Both the position numbers and the translations under genes were made by a program. From Paenibacillus ihbetae (lineage in GTDB: Bacteria; Bacillota; Bacilli; Paenibacillales; Paenibacillaceae): a stretch of DNA of 64,000 nucleotides. Under the pieces are notes generated by a model, which saw only the letters and a list, made by a program, of their open reading frames with translations, was not told the DNA's origin and did no database searches. Where the stretch lies: positions 1,302,001-1,366,000 of the forward strand of contig NZ_CP016809.1 in NCBI RefSeq assembly GCF_002741055.1, written 5' to 3'. Position 1 is the stretch's first letter. Every line of letters begins with the position of its first letter. This document shows, piece by piece, positions 34,204 through 43,192 of the stretch.

Positions 34204-37200
34204 GATTTGCGAGCCCTCGCCTGCCTGCTCGGCAGGCCGTACCACCAGCTTGCGCGGAAGACGCGCCCGAAGCTCCGGCACGTGGCTGATGATGCCGACG
34301 GTCAGTTTATCCGTATGCAGACGCTCCAGTGCTGTAATGACGGTCTCCAGCAGCTCCGGATCAAGCGTGCCGAAGCCTTCGTCCAGGAAGAAGAACTGCA
34401 GCGGATACTGACCTCTCAATTGAATCTGAGCCGACAGGGCCAATGCCAACGCCAATGACGTAAGGAACGTTTCACCGCCGGACAGCGTCGAGACCGGACG
34501 GCGAACGCCGCCGTTGGCATCGTCCCGGATCACAAACCCGCCGCCGGAATCCACCTCCAGCGAGTAACGCTGTTTGGTGAGATAGCGCAGCCGCTGGGAA
34601 GCCGCCTGGCTGACCTGCATCAGCTGCTCCTCGGCAATATACTCCACAAATGCGTTTCCGCGCAGACAGGACTGGAGCTTCGACAGCCGGTCGCTTTCGC
34701 TCTGGAGCTCTGCCCGTTTGGCCTCAAGCTCCATAAAGCGGATATGGCGCTTGCTCAGATCCTCCAGATCCCGCTCTGCTCTCGCTTTCGCCTGAAGGGC
34801 TTCCTCGTCGGCCGAACGGGCGGTCGCAAGCTCCGAGCAGCATAGCTGCCAGTCCTGCTCATTGTAGGGGCTCGCTCCGAGCTTCTGCATAACATCGCCG
34901 AGCCGGACCGTCCATTCCCGCTGTCCCTCGCGATGCGCCTTGACGGCACCGGAGATCCGCTCGATTTCTTCGCCAGTCAGGCAGGCGTCCCGAACGTCGG
35001 CTTCCGTCGCGAACGGCGAAGCGCCAAGCTGCTTCTCCCAAGTCAGCTTCGCCGCCTCATGATGCTCCTCTGCGGAGCGGGCGGCCTGCTCGGCAATGGC
35101 AGCCTCTTTCGCGGCTTGCTGCGCCGCTTCCTCGGTCTTCCGGCGCTGCATTCTCGCCTGCTCGGCGGCTTCTCTGAGCTGCTTCAGCCTGGAGCGGCAC
35201 TCCTGGATCAGCTCCTCGGCCGAGCGGTCTCCGATCCATACGGACAGCCGCTCTTCTTTCTCCTTCAGCACTTCCGCCTTGCCTTCCCGCTGGGTGTCGG
35301 CCAGAATGAGGTTTTTCTCGAGCTCGCGCAGCTTGCCCTCGAGCTCTTGCACGGCCTGCTGCTTCTGCTCCAGAAACGGAACGCTTCGCTCAAGCCCCTC
35401 CTTGATCTTCTCGGCTTCGGCATCGCTGGCCTGCATATGCTTGAAGCGGATCTCAGCCTCCTCAAGCGGCAGATTCGGGCGTGTGCCGGACCATACCTGC
35501 ACGATGCCCGCGGCTTCAGCTTCGAGTCCGGCAAGTTTATCCCGAAGCTGCCGGACGGACAGGGTCCTGCCGTCCACCGCCGCGCCCTGCTTCGCCAGCT
35601 CTTGCCGGCATTGCAGCAGCTGCTGCTGCAGCTTTGAAGCATCTTCACGGCACAGCTCGATCGCTTCCGCTTGGGAGCCTGCCGCCTGCTCAAGCTGTTT
35701 GATCTCCTCTGCAAGCCGGATCAAGTCATACGGCGGGCGGGTATCCGGCACGGCCGCTACAGCCGCCTCGAGCATGCTGCTTCCTGCCTCGTCGTGGACG
35801 GCTTCCAAAGCGGCCGTCCCACCCCCTTGACGGGCTGCAGCTTCGGCACCGATTTGCCGGAGCAGCGCGTCGCTCTCGCTCAGCTGCTGCCTTAATTGCA
35901 TGCGTGTCTCCTGAATTCGATGCACGATCTCATTCAGCTGCTCCATCGCCTCATCATCCGAAGCCTCGCCTTCAGCAGGCCGCGCGGCCGGATGGGGATG
36001 GTCCTTGCTGCCGCATACGGGACAAGGCTCTCCCTCCCGCAGCTCGGCAGCCAATGACAGCGACAGCGCATGAAGCTGCCGCTCCCGCCGGGCTTCCTCC
36101 ATCGACTTGCCCAGCTCGGATGCGGCCGCCCCGATGCGCTCAATCGCCGCGGACGCTTCAGCAGCCCTGCTCTTGACACGTCCCGCGTGGCCGGCCAATC
36201 GTGCAAGGTGCTGCAGAAGCTCCTGCTCCTTACGCTCCAATTCGGCCAGCTTTAGGCGCAGCTCCTGCTCGGAGCTCTCCTGCTCCTTCAGTTCCTGTCC
36301 GGCCTGGGCCTTCAGCTTCTCTACGGCGCGCAGCGATTGAAGCTGCTGCATCGCCTCATGCAGCGCCTGGCGGTCGTCGGAGCGCGTCTCCAGCGCCTTT
36401 AGCTGCTCCTGCAGCTCATCCCTGCGGCTCCGTCCGCGAAGAAGCAGCTCCTGCTCTTTCTGCAGCCGGGCGTTCACGTCCTCCAGCTCCTTCCTGAGCC
36501 TTGCCCGTAGCTCGTCCAGCCGCTTCAGCTCTTCGCGCAAGGAATCCCGCTCCCGCTGCAGCAGAACGGCCTGGCCCAGCTGCTCTTCACGCTGCAGCAG
36601 CTTCGGTTCTTCAGCGGCAAGCGCGGTCTGGGCCGCTTCATCAGCTTCGGCTGCCTGGGCCGCTGCCTTTTGCATGCCGTCCGCCTGGGCCGCTTGCGCT
36701 TCGGCCGCACGTCGCCGCTGCTCCCACTGTCCGCCGGTCTCGCGCCAGGCCTCAAGGGCTGGCAGCACCGCCGCTGCCGCTCCGGTCAGCTCAAGCTTGC
36801 GCTCAAGCAGCCGAATTTCTTCTTCATGCGCAGCAAGCTCATCCAGCTTGCTCTGAAGCCGCTGCCGCTCCAAGTCCAATTCCCGGAGCTTGGACAGCGA
36901 TTCGTGGCGCTCCTGAATCGACTGAAGCCGCCGTCTGGATGCCTCGGCGTGCTTCTTGGCCTGCTCCAGCGCCAGCTCTGCCTCCGCAAGCGCCTCCTTG
37001 CCTGCGCTTCCCAGCCCTTGCTGCTCCGCCTCCACGGATTTCAATGCACCGTCCGTTTCCTTGACTCTTCGGCTCAGCTTGATCGCCAGCTGGTCGCCAT
37101 ACCGTTCCAGGTGGAACAGGCGCTGCAGCATTTGTCTGCGCTCGCTTCCCTTCAGCGACAGAAATTCCGCGAACTTGCCCTGGGGCAGAACGACCGCGCG

Positions 37201-37638
37201 GGTAAAATCATCCATTTTCAGTCCGATTTTCTCCTCGACACAGCGCGTGACTTCCGCCAGCTTGTCCGCCACGACCTGCTCGCCGTCTGCGGTGACGTGT
37301 ATGAACCGGCTGACCGTGTTGCTGACCGACAGCTCATTCACCCGCTTAAAGCGCCGCTCTACCCGGTACCGCTCCGCTCCGGCCGGCGAGCTCAGCTCAA
37401 ACGTAAAGGACACGAACAAGCTGTCCTCCGAATGGTTCATGATGCCCTGCGTGCCGTTGACCGCCCGCTCCACCTTGCCGTACATGGCGAGCGTGATCGC
37501 ATCGAGCAGCGTCGATTTCCCGCTGCCCGTCGGGCCGAATATGCCGAACAGCCCCATTTCGCACAGCGCTTCAAAATTGATTTCCTGCGGGCTGCGGTAG
37601 CTCTGCAGACCCGACAGCTTCAACATAACCGGCTTCAT
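34186..37638 (-). CDS. sbcC: Exonuclease subunit SbcC (Rad50-like SMC ATPase)
   Basis: The 1150-residue ATPase partners SbcD to cleave DNA hairpins and blocked ends. Walker A GIFGPTGSGKSTLLDAI is at about 32-48; two very long Glu/Gln/Leu-rich coiled coils surround a zinc hook CPVC (539-542, GEPCPVCGSKDHPHP); the C-terminal head has the signature LSGGETFLTSLALALALS and Walker B FFFLDEGFGTLDPELL. The start ATG overlaps the sbcD stop (ATGA), so both subunits are coupled. The last codons are duplicated in the 3' flank. Confidence 0.95.
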   Translation of the reverse strand: MKPVMLKLSGLQSYRSPQEINFEALCEMGLFGIFGPTGSGKSTLLDAITLAMYGKVERAVNGTQGIMNHSEDSLFVSFTFELSSPAGAERYRVERRFKRVNELSVSNTVSRFIHVTADGEQVVADKLAEVTRCVEEKIGLKMDDFTRAVVLPQGKFAEFLSLKGSERRQMLQRLFHLERYGDQLAIKLSRRVKETDGALKSVEAEQQGLGSAGKEALAEAELALEQAKKHAEASRRRLQSIQERHESLSKLRELDLERQRLQSKLDELAAHEEEIRLLERKLELTGAAAAVLPALEAWRETGGQWEQRRRAAEAQAAQADGMQKAAAQAAEADEAAQTALAAEEPKLLQREEQLGQAVLLQRERDSLREELKRLDELRARLRKELEDVNARLQKEQELLLRGRSRRDELQEQLKALETRSDDRQALHEAMQQLQSLRAVEKLKAQAGQELKEQESSEQELRLKLAELERKEQELLQHLARLAGHAGRVKSRAAEASAAIERIGAAASELGKSMEEARRERQLHALSLSLAAELREGEPCPVCGSKDHPHPAARPAEGEASDDEAMEQLNEIVHRIQETRMQLRQQLSESDALLRQIGAEAAARQGGGTAALEAVHDEAGSSMLEAAVAAVPDTRPPYDLIRLAEEIKQLEQAAGSQAEAIELCREDASKLQQQLLQCRQELAKQGAAVDGRTLSVRQLRDKLAGLEAEAAGIVQVWSGTRPNLPLEEAEIRFKHMQASDAEAEKIKEGLERSVPFLEQKQQAVQELEGKLRELEKNLILADTQREGKAEVLKEKEERLSVWIGDRSAEELIQECRSRLKQLREAAEQARMQRRKTEEAAQQAAKEAAIAEQAARSAEEHHEAAKLTWEKQLGASPFATEADVRDACLTGEEIERISGAVKAHREGQREWTVRLGDVMQKLGASPYNEQDWQLCCSELATARSADEEALQAKARAERDLEDLSKRHIRFMELEAKRAELQSESDRLSKLQSCLRGNAFVEYIAEEQLMQVSQAASQRLRYLTKQRYSLEVDSGGGFVIRDDANGGVRRPVSTLSGGETFLTSLALALALSAQIQLRGQYPLQFFFLDEGFGTLDPELLETVITALERLHTDKLTVGIISHVPELRARLPRKLVVRPAEQAGEGSQILIESM

Positions 37639-38816
37639 CCGCCGCTCACCTCCGCCGCATCCTGTTCTTCCTCTTCGACCAGCTCCAGAAATAGCTGAAC
37701 CAGTCGATCCTCCGGTTCTGCCCCGCCGGTCTGCCTCTGATAGAACTTGCGGAACAGATCGGGCAGCGGAATCCGCGAGCGCTCGATTTCAAGCTCCAGC
37801 GCCTCCATCTCCGGATAGACCGGCCGGATATGTACGATACCGTCCCTGCTTTTACGCAGGCGCTGAATATCCGCGAGCCCCATCGCCTCCGTCAACGTGA
37901 TTTCCAGATCGATAAAAGCATTGGCGTCCCGGCCCTCATCCAGCCACCGGTACACTTCCTCCAGTCCGCCCTTCGCTTTCCATCTGACTAGAGGCCTGCC
38001 GCTCGTAAGGAACACTTCCTCGATGACAGGACTGCCTCCGGGCGCAACGTCGATCATCGTGACGGACTTCGCCTGCCCGGCTTCCGAGAAGCTGTAGGCC
38101 AGCGGTGAGCCGCTGTAGCGGATCACCCCTTCCCCTTTTACAGCCTGGGCCCTGTGAAGATGTCCGAGCGCTGTATAGGACGCTCCCACGGCCAATGCCG
38201 ACGGATCGACCGTATAAGCGCCGCCGACCTGAATCGGCCGCTCCGAATCGCATTCCACGCCGCCAAGCACGTAGATGTGGCTCATCGCCAGGTTTACCGT
38301 GTCCGGCGTAAAGGCATGGGCCAACCGTTTCATGAGCATGCCGACCCGCTCGCTGTATGCCCGGCGCAGCTGATCCTCATCCCCGTCCATGGCAAGCAGC
38401 TCATTGAGCCTTGCCTCCGACGGATAGGGCAGAGCGGCGATTTTGGCGGTTTCTCCTGTCCGGGCAGACACGGTGGTGACCACTTCGGAGACGGGCATGC
38501 CGATCAGCGTGATCCCCCGGCTCGATACGAGCGGCCTGATCGAGGATACGCGCTCCGGCTGGTCATGATTGCCCGCAATGACAACCATGGGGCGGCCGCC
38601 CTCCGTCAATCTCGCCGCCGCATCGTAGAACAGCTGCTCCGCCGCTGCAGGCGGATTGACCGAATCATACACATCGCCGGCCATCAATATCAGGTCCGCC
38701 TGCTGATCATCCGCAAGCCGAACCAGCTCCTCCAGAAATTGCTCCTGCTCAGCGAGCCGGCTCCTGCCCTCCAGCGTCTTGCCCAGATGCCAGTCCCCCG
38801 TATGCAAAATGCGCAT
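37635..38816 (-). CDS. sbcD: Exonuclease subunit SbcD (Mre11-like nuclease)
   Basis: The 393-residue calcineurin-like metallophosphoesterase begins MRILHTGDWHLGKTL (metal ligands D8, H10), then MAGDVYD (D near 48) and AGNHD (81-85), with later HxH-type ligands in TALGHLHRAQ. The ATG at 38816 is preceded by GGGGAGGAGAG at about eight bases; the longer frame is upstream leader. The enzyme works with SbcC at double-strand ends. The gene follows addA by about 170 nt, grouping two end-processing nucleases. Confidence 0.95.
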   Translation of the reverse strand: MRILHTGDWHLGKTLEGRSRLAEQEQFLEELVRLADDQQADLILMAGDVYDSVNPPAAAEQLFYDAAARLTEGGRPMVVIAGNHDQPERVSSIRPLVSSRGITLIGMPVSEVVTTVSARTGETAKIAALPYPSEARLNELLAMDGDEDQLRRAYSERVGMLMKRLAHAFTPDTVNLAMSHIYVLGGVECDSERPIQVGGAYTVDPSALAVGASYTALGHLHRAQAVKGEGVIRYSGSPLAYSFSEAGQAKSVTMIDVAPGGSPVIEEVFLTSGRPLVRWKAKGGLEEVYRWLDEGRDANAFIDLEITLTEAMGLADIQRLRKSRDGIVHIRPVYPEMEALELEIERSRIPLPDLFRKFYQRQTGGAEPEDRLVQLFLELVEEEEQDAAEVSGG

Positions 38817-38888
38817 CGCTGCATCTCTCCTCCCCGATACAAACTTCACTTTTTGGCACCGACATAAGGGGTTAAAGCCCTTAAGCGA

Positions 38889-38909
38889 ACCATAAACCAT
38901 AAACCATAG
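38889..38909. repeat. Three heptamer repeats upstream of sbcD
   Basis: ACCATAA-ACCATAA-ACCATAG in direct succession (TGGTTTATGGTTTATGGT on the coding strand), about 75-95 nt upstream of the sbcD ATG. It could be a regulator site or chance low complexity. Confidence 0.6.
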
Positions 38910-38986
38910 AATGATTGCCTTTAATAATAACTTCCATCACAATGCAGGGCGCAGCTCGTTTCGATCATAATGGCCGCGAAACATGC

Positions 38987-41900
38987 TTAGATCCGGACTC
39001 CATGGCCCCCGTCAAAAAAGTACAGCCATTTCTCACACACAGGCTCGCCCAGAATGTCCTCCAGCGCCCTCGCATACAGCTCCAATTGAAAACGATATTG
39101 CTCCGCAAGAGCCGGTAGACCTCCCCGATGCTCCAGCACCCGGTCGGTTTTGTAATCAAGCAGCACCAGCTTGCCTTCGCGGCGAAACATGCAGTCGACG
39201 ACCCCTTGAACGAGCACCGTTTCATCCTGAAGCAGCCGGACATCCGGCCGGTCTAAAGCGCCCTGCGGGGACAGCTCCTCGAGAAAGGCCAGTCCCTGGT
39301 AAGCTTCGGCTGCAGGCAACGCATAGGAGAACGGCATCTCCCGCCATACCTCCTCGGCCGCCAGCAGCTGCCGCCCCACCTCGCTTTCGAACAGCCGGCT
39401 GATATCAGACGGTTCTACGGCTGCAGCCTGTTCCGCCGTAATGATCTCCCGCTCAACCAAATAAGCGATCAGAGCTTCCGATTCATGAAGCCATCGGTCG
39501 GCTATTTCTTGGGCTTCTACGGCCGTTGCCCCGGCTTGTATGCCCCGGAAATCGCCGAGAGGCAAATGCTGCATCAATGTATGATAGACCGTCCCGCGTT
39601 CCGCAGGGGTCAGCTTTTGCGCCTCCATAAATTTCGGGCGGCGAAGGTTCAAAGTAAAGGCGGCCGCTGAATAGCCGTTATGGTCAGCATCCGGCGATTG
39701 GCTCCCGATGCCCGCGAACAGGCCCTCCTGCGCACCGCGCCTAACCGCCCGCTCCTCAACCAAATCGAGCGACGGCTCGTCCTGCATCGCCAGCAGCTTT
39801 TTCATCTCCGTGACGGACGTCTTCGCCGAGATACCGCTCACGGCTTCATAAGGATAGACCCACGACAGCTTACGATAAACGGCTTCCCGGATTTCTGCCG
39901 ACCCGCCGTCCAAGTCTGCATCAGCCTCTTCGATCGGTACCGGCTCAAGCTGCTGCACGGCCTTCATCCGTTCAAAACGCTCCTGGCCGCCATCCCCCTC
40001 TTCATCGATCACGACGCCCGTCGGCTGCAGCAACGACTCCGGGGTCTCAACCGCGAATATCCAATCGGATGGATCCTTCGACAGGGCAGCGCCTTCGCTC
40101 GTCGCCGGCAGTCCTGCAAGCTCGCGAAGCAGACCGGCGGACGGGTGGCGTATGACCGCCGGTCCGATCCAATCCAGGTAGCTTCGGCCCCTCGCAAGCA
40201 AGTAGTCAGGCAGCAGGAGCTCCGGATGGCTGACGGCCTGGGCCCATGCCCCTGCCCGTTTCGACAAATCCTTCACCGTACCGACAAGGATCATTTTCTC
40301 CTTCGGACGGGTAAGGGCCACATACAGCACCCGCATCTCTTCGGCCAGCAGCTCCAGCTGGGCTCGGCGGCGGATCGCCAGATTCGGCAGGGTCGGATAG
40401 GTGACGCGCATCTGTTCGTCCACGAATTTCGGACCAAAGCCTAGCTCCTTGTGCATCAGAAATGGCGCGTTCAAATCCTGCTGATTGAAGTTTTTGGACA
40501 CCCCCGCAACAAACACGACGGGGAACTCCAGCCCTTTACTCTTATGAATCGTCATCAGCCGTACCGCATTGCCATGGCTCTCCGCCGAGCTTGCTGCACC
40601 CAGATCGCCGCCGCGCTCCCGCAGACGGGAGATAAAGGTCAGAAAGCGGAACAGCCCCCTTGAGGACGTATCCTGCTCATACCGAACCGCCCGGTCATAC
40701 AATGCCGCCAGATTCCCCTGGCGCTGCTTGCCCCCGGGAAGGCCGGAAATCCAGTCCAAATACCCCGTCTCGCTGTATATGCGCCAGATAAGGTCGCTCA
40801 GGCCGCCCTGACGGGCCTCCTCCCGCCAGCGCTGCAGCCGCCCCATGAACAGGTCCAGCTTATGGCCGAGCTCCGGAGAAATGTCAGCCCCGGCTTCTGG
40901 ATCAGCGGATGCTTCTAGGGCGCCTACCCCGGTCACGAGCTCGTGTCCGGCAGCCGCCTCGGCCAGCCCCTCCAGCTCTTCTCCCAGGCTCCATGCGCCG
41001 TCCACCAGCCCCGATGCCGGGGATGCCGCTGCGTACGGTGTCCTGCGGATCGCGCAGGCAGCCTTCAGCGCGTCATAATAAGTTCCTTTGGCGCAAAGAC
41101 GGACCTGCGCCAGCTCCTCCTCGGTCAATCCGACCAGCGGCGAGCGCAGTACGGAAGCGAGCGGGATGTCCTGCCGAGGGTTATCGATGACCGCAAGCAG
41201 CGAGAGCATGATCTCGACTTCCGTTGCCTGAAAATAGCCTTTGTTCTGCTCTCCGACGGCGGGAATGCCTGCCAGGCGGAGCTCTTCCATCATTAAAGGC
41301 GCCCAGATCATGGCCGATCGAAGGAGGATAACCATATCGCCATACTCGACCGGACGCATCGATTTGAGCGATTTATCGTAGATCATGAGCGGCTTGCCGG
41401 TTTCCCCGGTCATCTGGCGGATTTTGCCGATGATCGCCCTGGCCTCAAGCTGCGCCGTCTCCATCTCGGCGGCCTCAAGCTCAAGGCCTGCCCCTTCGTC
41501 GTCTTCTGACGGCTCCCCGCTCTCCGGTTCGGCGCCGCTTCCGCTTCGGTCAATCAGCAGCAGCTCCGGTTTATAAGGGCTGCCGCCCTCGCCTTCCTGC
41601 TCCGGAAACGAGGCGCCGCAAACAAGCTCGGCCCGCGCATCATAGGCAATCTCGGCCACCGACTCGTTCATGATCTGCCGGAACAGCATGTTCACGGCAT
41701 CCACGACCTCCATGCGGCTGCGGAAATTGCGGGCCAGGTCGATCCGGATTCCCCGGCGGCTCGCCTCCTCACCGCAATCGCCTCCGTCGTAGCTCTTATA
41801 CTTATCCAGGAACAGACCGGGCTCCGCGAGGCGGAAACGGTAAATGCTCTGCTTGACGTCACCGACCATAAACCGGTTCCCTGGCGCTTCGCGGGAGATG

Positions 41901-43192
41901 AGGCGGACGACGTCCTCCTGCACGCTGTTGGTATCCTGGTATTCGTCCAAGAGCACCTCGTCGAACTGCTGTCTGTATTCCATTGCCGCGTCCGAAGGCA
42001 GGACGCTGCCCGGTTCCGAATCCGGGTGCCGCAATATGTGAAGGCAATAATGCTCCAGATCATTAAAATCGACCATTCCTTTGGCCGCCTTCGCTTCGCG
42101 GTAGCGTTCGCCGAAGAGAATGACCGTCTCGGCGAGCTCCTTCATCAGCGGAGCGGCCGTTTGGAGCTCCCGCAGAAATTCCCGTGCCGGCCGGCCGAAT
42201 AAGGCGCCTTTCAGCTCATTGACGGTTTTCTTCGCTTGCTCCCTCAGCTCCTTGACCTGCTCCTGGAGCTCGGGAATGATCTCGGCCTTGCGGATCGATT
42301 TCAGCTTGCCGAAGGAAGCGTCGCGGAAAACTTCGTACAGCGATTCCCACGGGGAGTGACGAACCGCCTCAAGCAGGGAGGCAACCAGCGCCGCGTCCTC
42401 CTCCAAATTGTCGGCGTACGCCGCCGGTCCGCCCGGCTGGAGCGCAATTGCCTTCGCTTGCTCCAGCAGACCTGCCGCTCCGCTTAACGCGAGCCGGGCA
42501 TCGGCCAGGATGCTGTGCACCCATGGCGTCCGGCCCAGCTCTTCCGTGTCCTTCGCCTCGTAGCTGGCAGCCGTATCCCGGAGCCAGCGCTCCGGCCACG
42601 GGTGGCTTCGGGAAAAATCGTACAGCCGCTGAACGAGACGGTACAGCGCATCATCCGTCCGTTCGCCGCTGAACCAGTCGGCCAGTCGCATGAAATTGCT
42701 GCCGGGCTCGTCTTCCGATTCCCCGTACTTTTCTTCGAACAGCTCCTCCAGCAGCTCCTGGCGCATCAGATCGGCTTCGTGCTCATTCAAAATCCGGAAG
42801 CCGGGATCGAGCGGAATCAGCTGGTAATATCGGCGGATGACCTCCATGCAGAAGGAGTGCAGGGTCGTGATGGAGGCCCTCCCGAGCAAAGCCAGCTGGC
42901 GCCGGATGTGCTCGTTCTCCGGATCCAAATCCAGCTCCCGTTCCAGCGCCTCTCTGATCCGCTGCCGCATTTCAGCCGCCGCGGCTTTGGTGAAGGTCGC
43001 AACAAGCAGGCGATCCACGCTGAATCCCGACGTCCCGTCAAGAATTTTGCGAATGATCCGTTCGACGAGCACCGCCGTTTTGCCCGAACCCGCCGCGGCC
43101 GCGACCAGTATATCGTCGCCCGAGCGCGCAATGGCTTTCCATTGATCGTCGCTCCACATGCTGTCCTCTGGCTTAGCCATCATGTTTGCCAC
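38987..43192 (-). CDS. addA: ATP-dependent helicase/nuclease subunit A (AddA)
   Basis: The 1401-residue AddA of AddAB, the Bacillota equivalent of RecBCD. UvrD-like helicase domains: Walker A LVAAAAGSGKTAVL (about 29-42), AIARSGDDI upstream Q-motif (WSDDQWKAI), DEYQDTN (Walker B), helicase motifs VKQSIYRFRLAEPGLF and TIHKSKGLEFPVVFVAG, and a C-terminal RecB-like nuclease with GVVDCMFRREGKLVLLDYKTDR. The GTG start at 43192 with GGAGAGGAAG is used here; two ATG codons three and four codons further in are alternatives. It overlaps the end of addB by 20 bases. Confidence 0.95.
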   Translation of the reverse strand: MANMMAKPEDSMWSDDQWKAIARSGDDILVAAAAGSGKTAVLVERIIRKILDGTSGFSVDRLLVATFTKAAAAEMRQRIREALERELDLDPENEHIRRQLALLGRASITTLHSFCMEVIRRYYQLIPLDPGFRILNEHEADLMRQELLEELFEEKYGESEDEPGSNFMRLADWFSGERTDDALYRLVQRLYDFSRSHPWPERWLRDTAASYEAKDTEELGRTPWVHSILADARLALSGAAGLLEQAKAIALQPGGPAAYADNLEEDAALVASLLEAVRHSPWESLYEVFRDASFGKLKSIRKAEIIPELQEQVKELREQAKKTVNELKGALFGRPAREFLRELQTAAPLMKELAETVILFGERYREAKAAKGMVDFNDLEHYCLHILRHPDSEPGSVLPSDAAMEYRQQFDEVLLDEYQDTNSVQEDVVRLISREAPGNRFMVGDVKQSIYRFRLAEPGLFLDKYKSYDGGDCGEEASRRGIRIDLARNFRSRMEVVDAVNMLFRQIMNESVAEIAYDARAELVCGASFPEQEGEGGSPYKPELLLIDRSGSGAEPESGEPSEDDEGAGLELEAAEMETAQLEARAIIGKIRQMTGETGKPLMIYDKSLKSMRPVEYGDMVILLRSAMIWAPLMMEELRLAGIPAVGEQNKGYFQATEVEIMLSLLAVIDNPRQDIPLASVLRSPLVGLTEEELAQVRLCAKGTYYDALKAACAIRRTPYAAASPASGLVDGAWSLGEELEGLAEAAAGHELVTGVGALEASADPEAGADISPELGHKLDLFMGRLQRWREEARQGGLSDLIWRIYSETGYLDWISGLPGGKQRQGNLAALYDRAVRYEQDTSSRGLFRFLTFISRLRERGGDLGAASSAESHGNAVRLMTIHKSKGLEFPVVFVAGVSKNFNQQDLNAPFLMHKELGFGPKFVDEQMRVTYPTLPNLAIRRRAQLELLAEEMRVLYVALTRPKEKMILVGTVKDLSKRAGAWAQAVSHPELLLPDYLLARGRSYLDWIGPAVIRHPSAGLLRELAGLPATSEGAALSKDPSDWIFAVETPESLLQPTGVVIDEEGDGGQERFERMKAVQQLEPVPIEEADADLDGGSAEIREAVYRKLSWVYPYEAVSGISAKTSVTEMKKLLAMQDEPSLDLVEERAVRRGAQEGLFAGIGSQSPDADHNGYSAAAFTLNLRRPKFMEAQKLTPAERGTVYHTLMQHLPLGDFRGIQAGATAVEAQEIADRWLHESEALIAYLVEREIITAEQAAAVEPSDISRLFESEVGRQLLAAEEVWREMPFSYALPAAEAYQGLAFLEELSPQGALDRPDVRLLQDETVLVQGVVDCMFRREGKLVLLDYKTDRVLEHRGGLPALAEQYRFQLELYARALEDILGEPVCEKWLYFFDGGHGVRI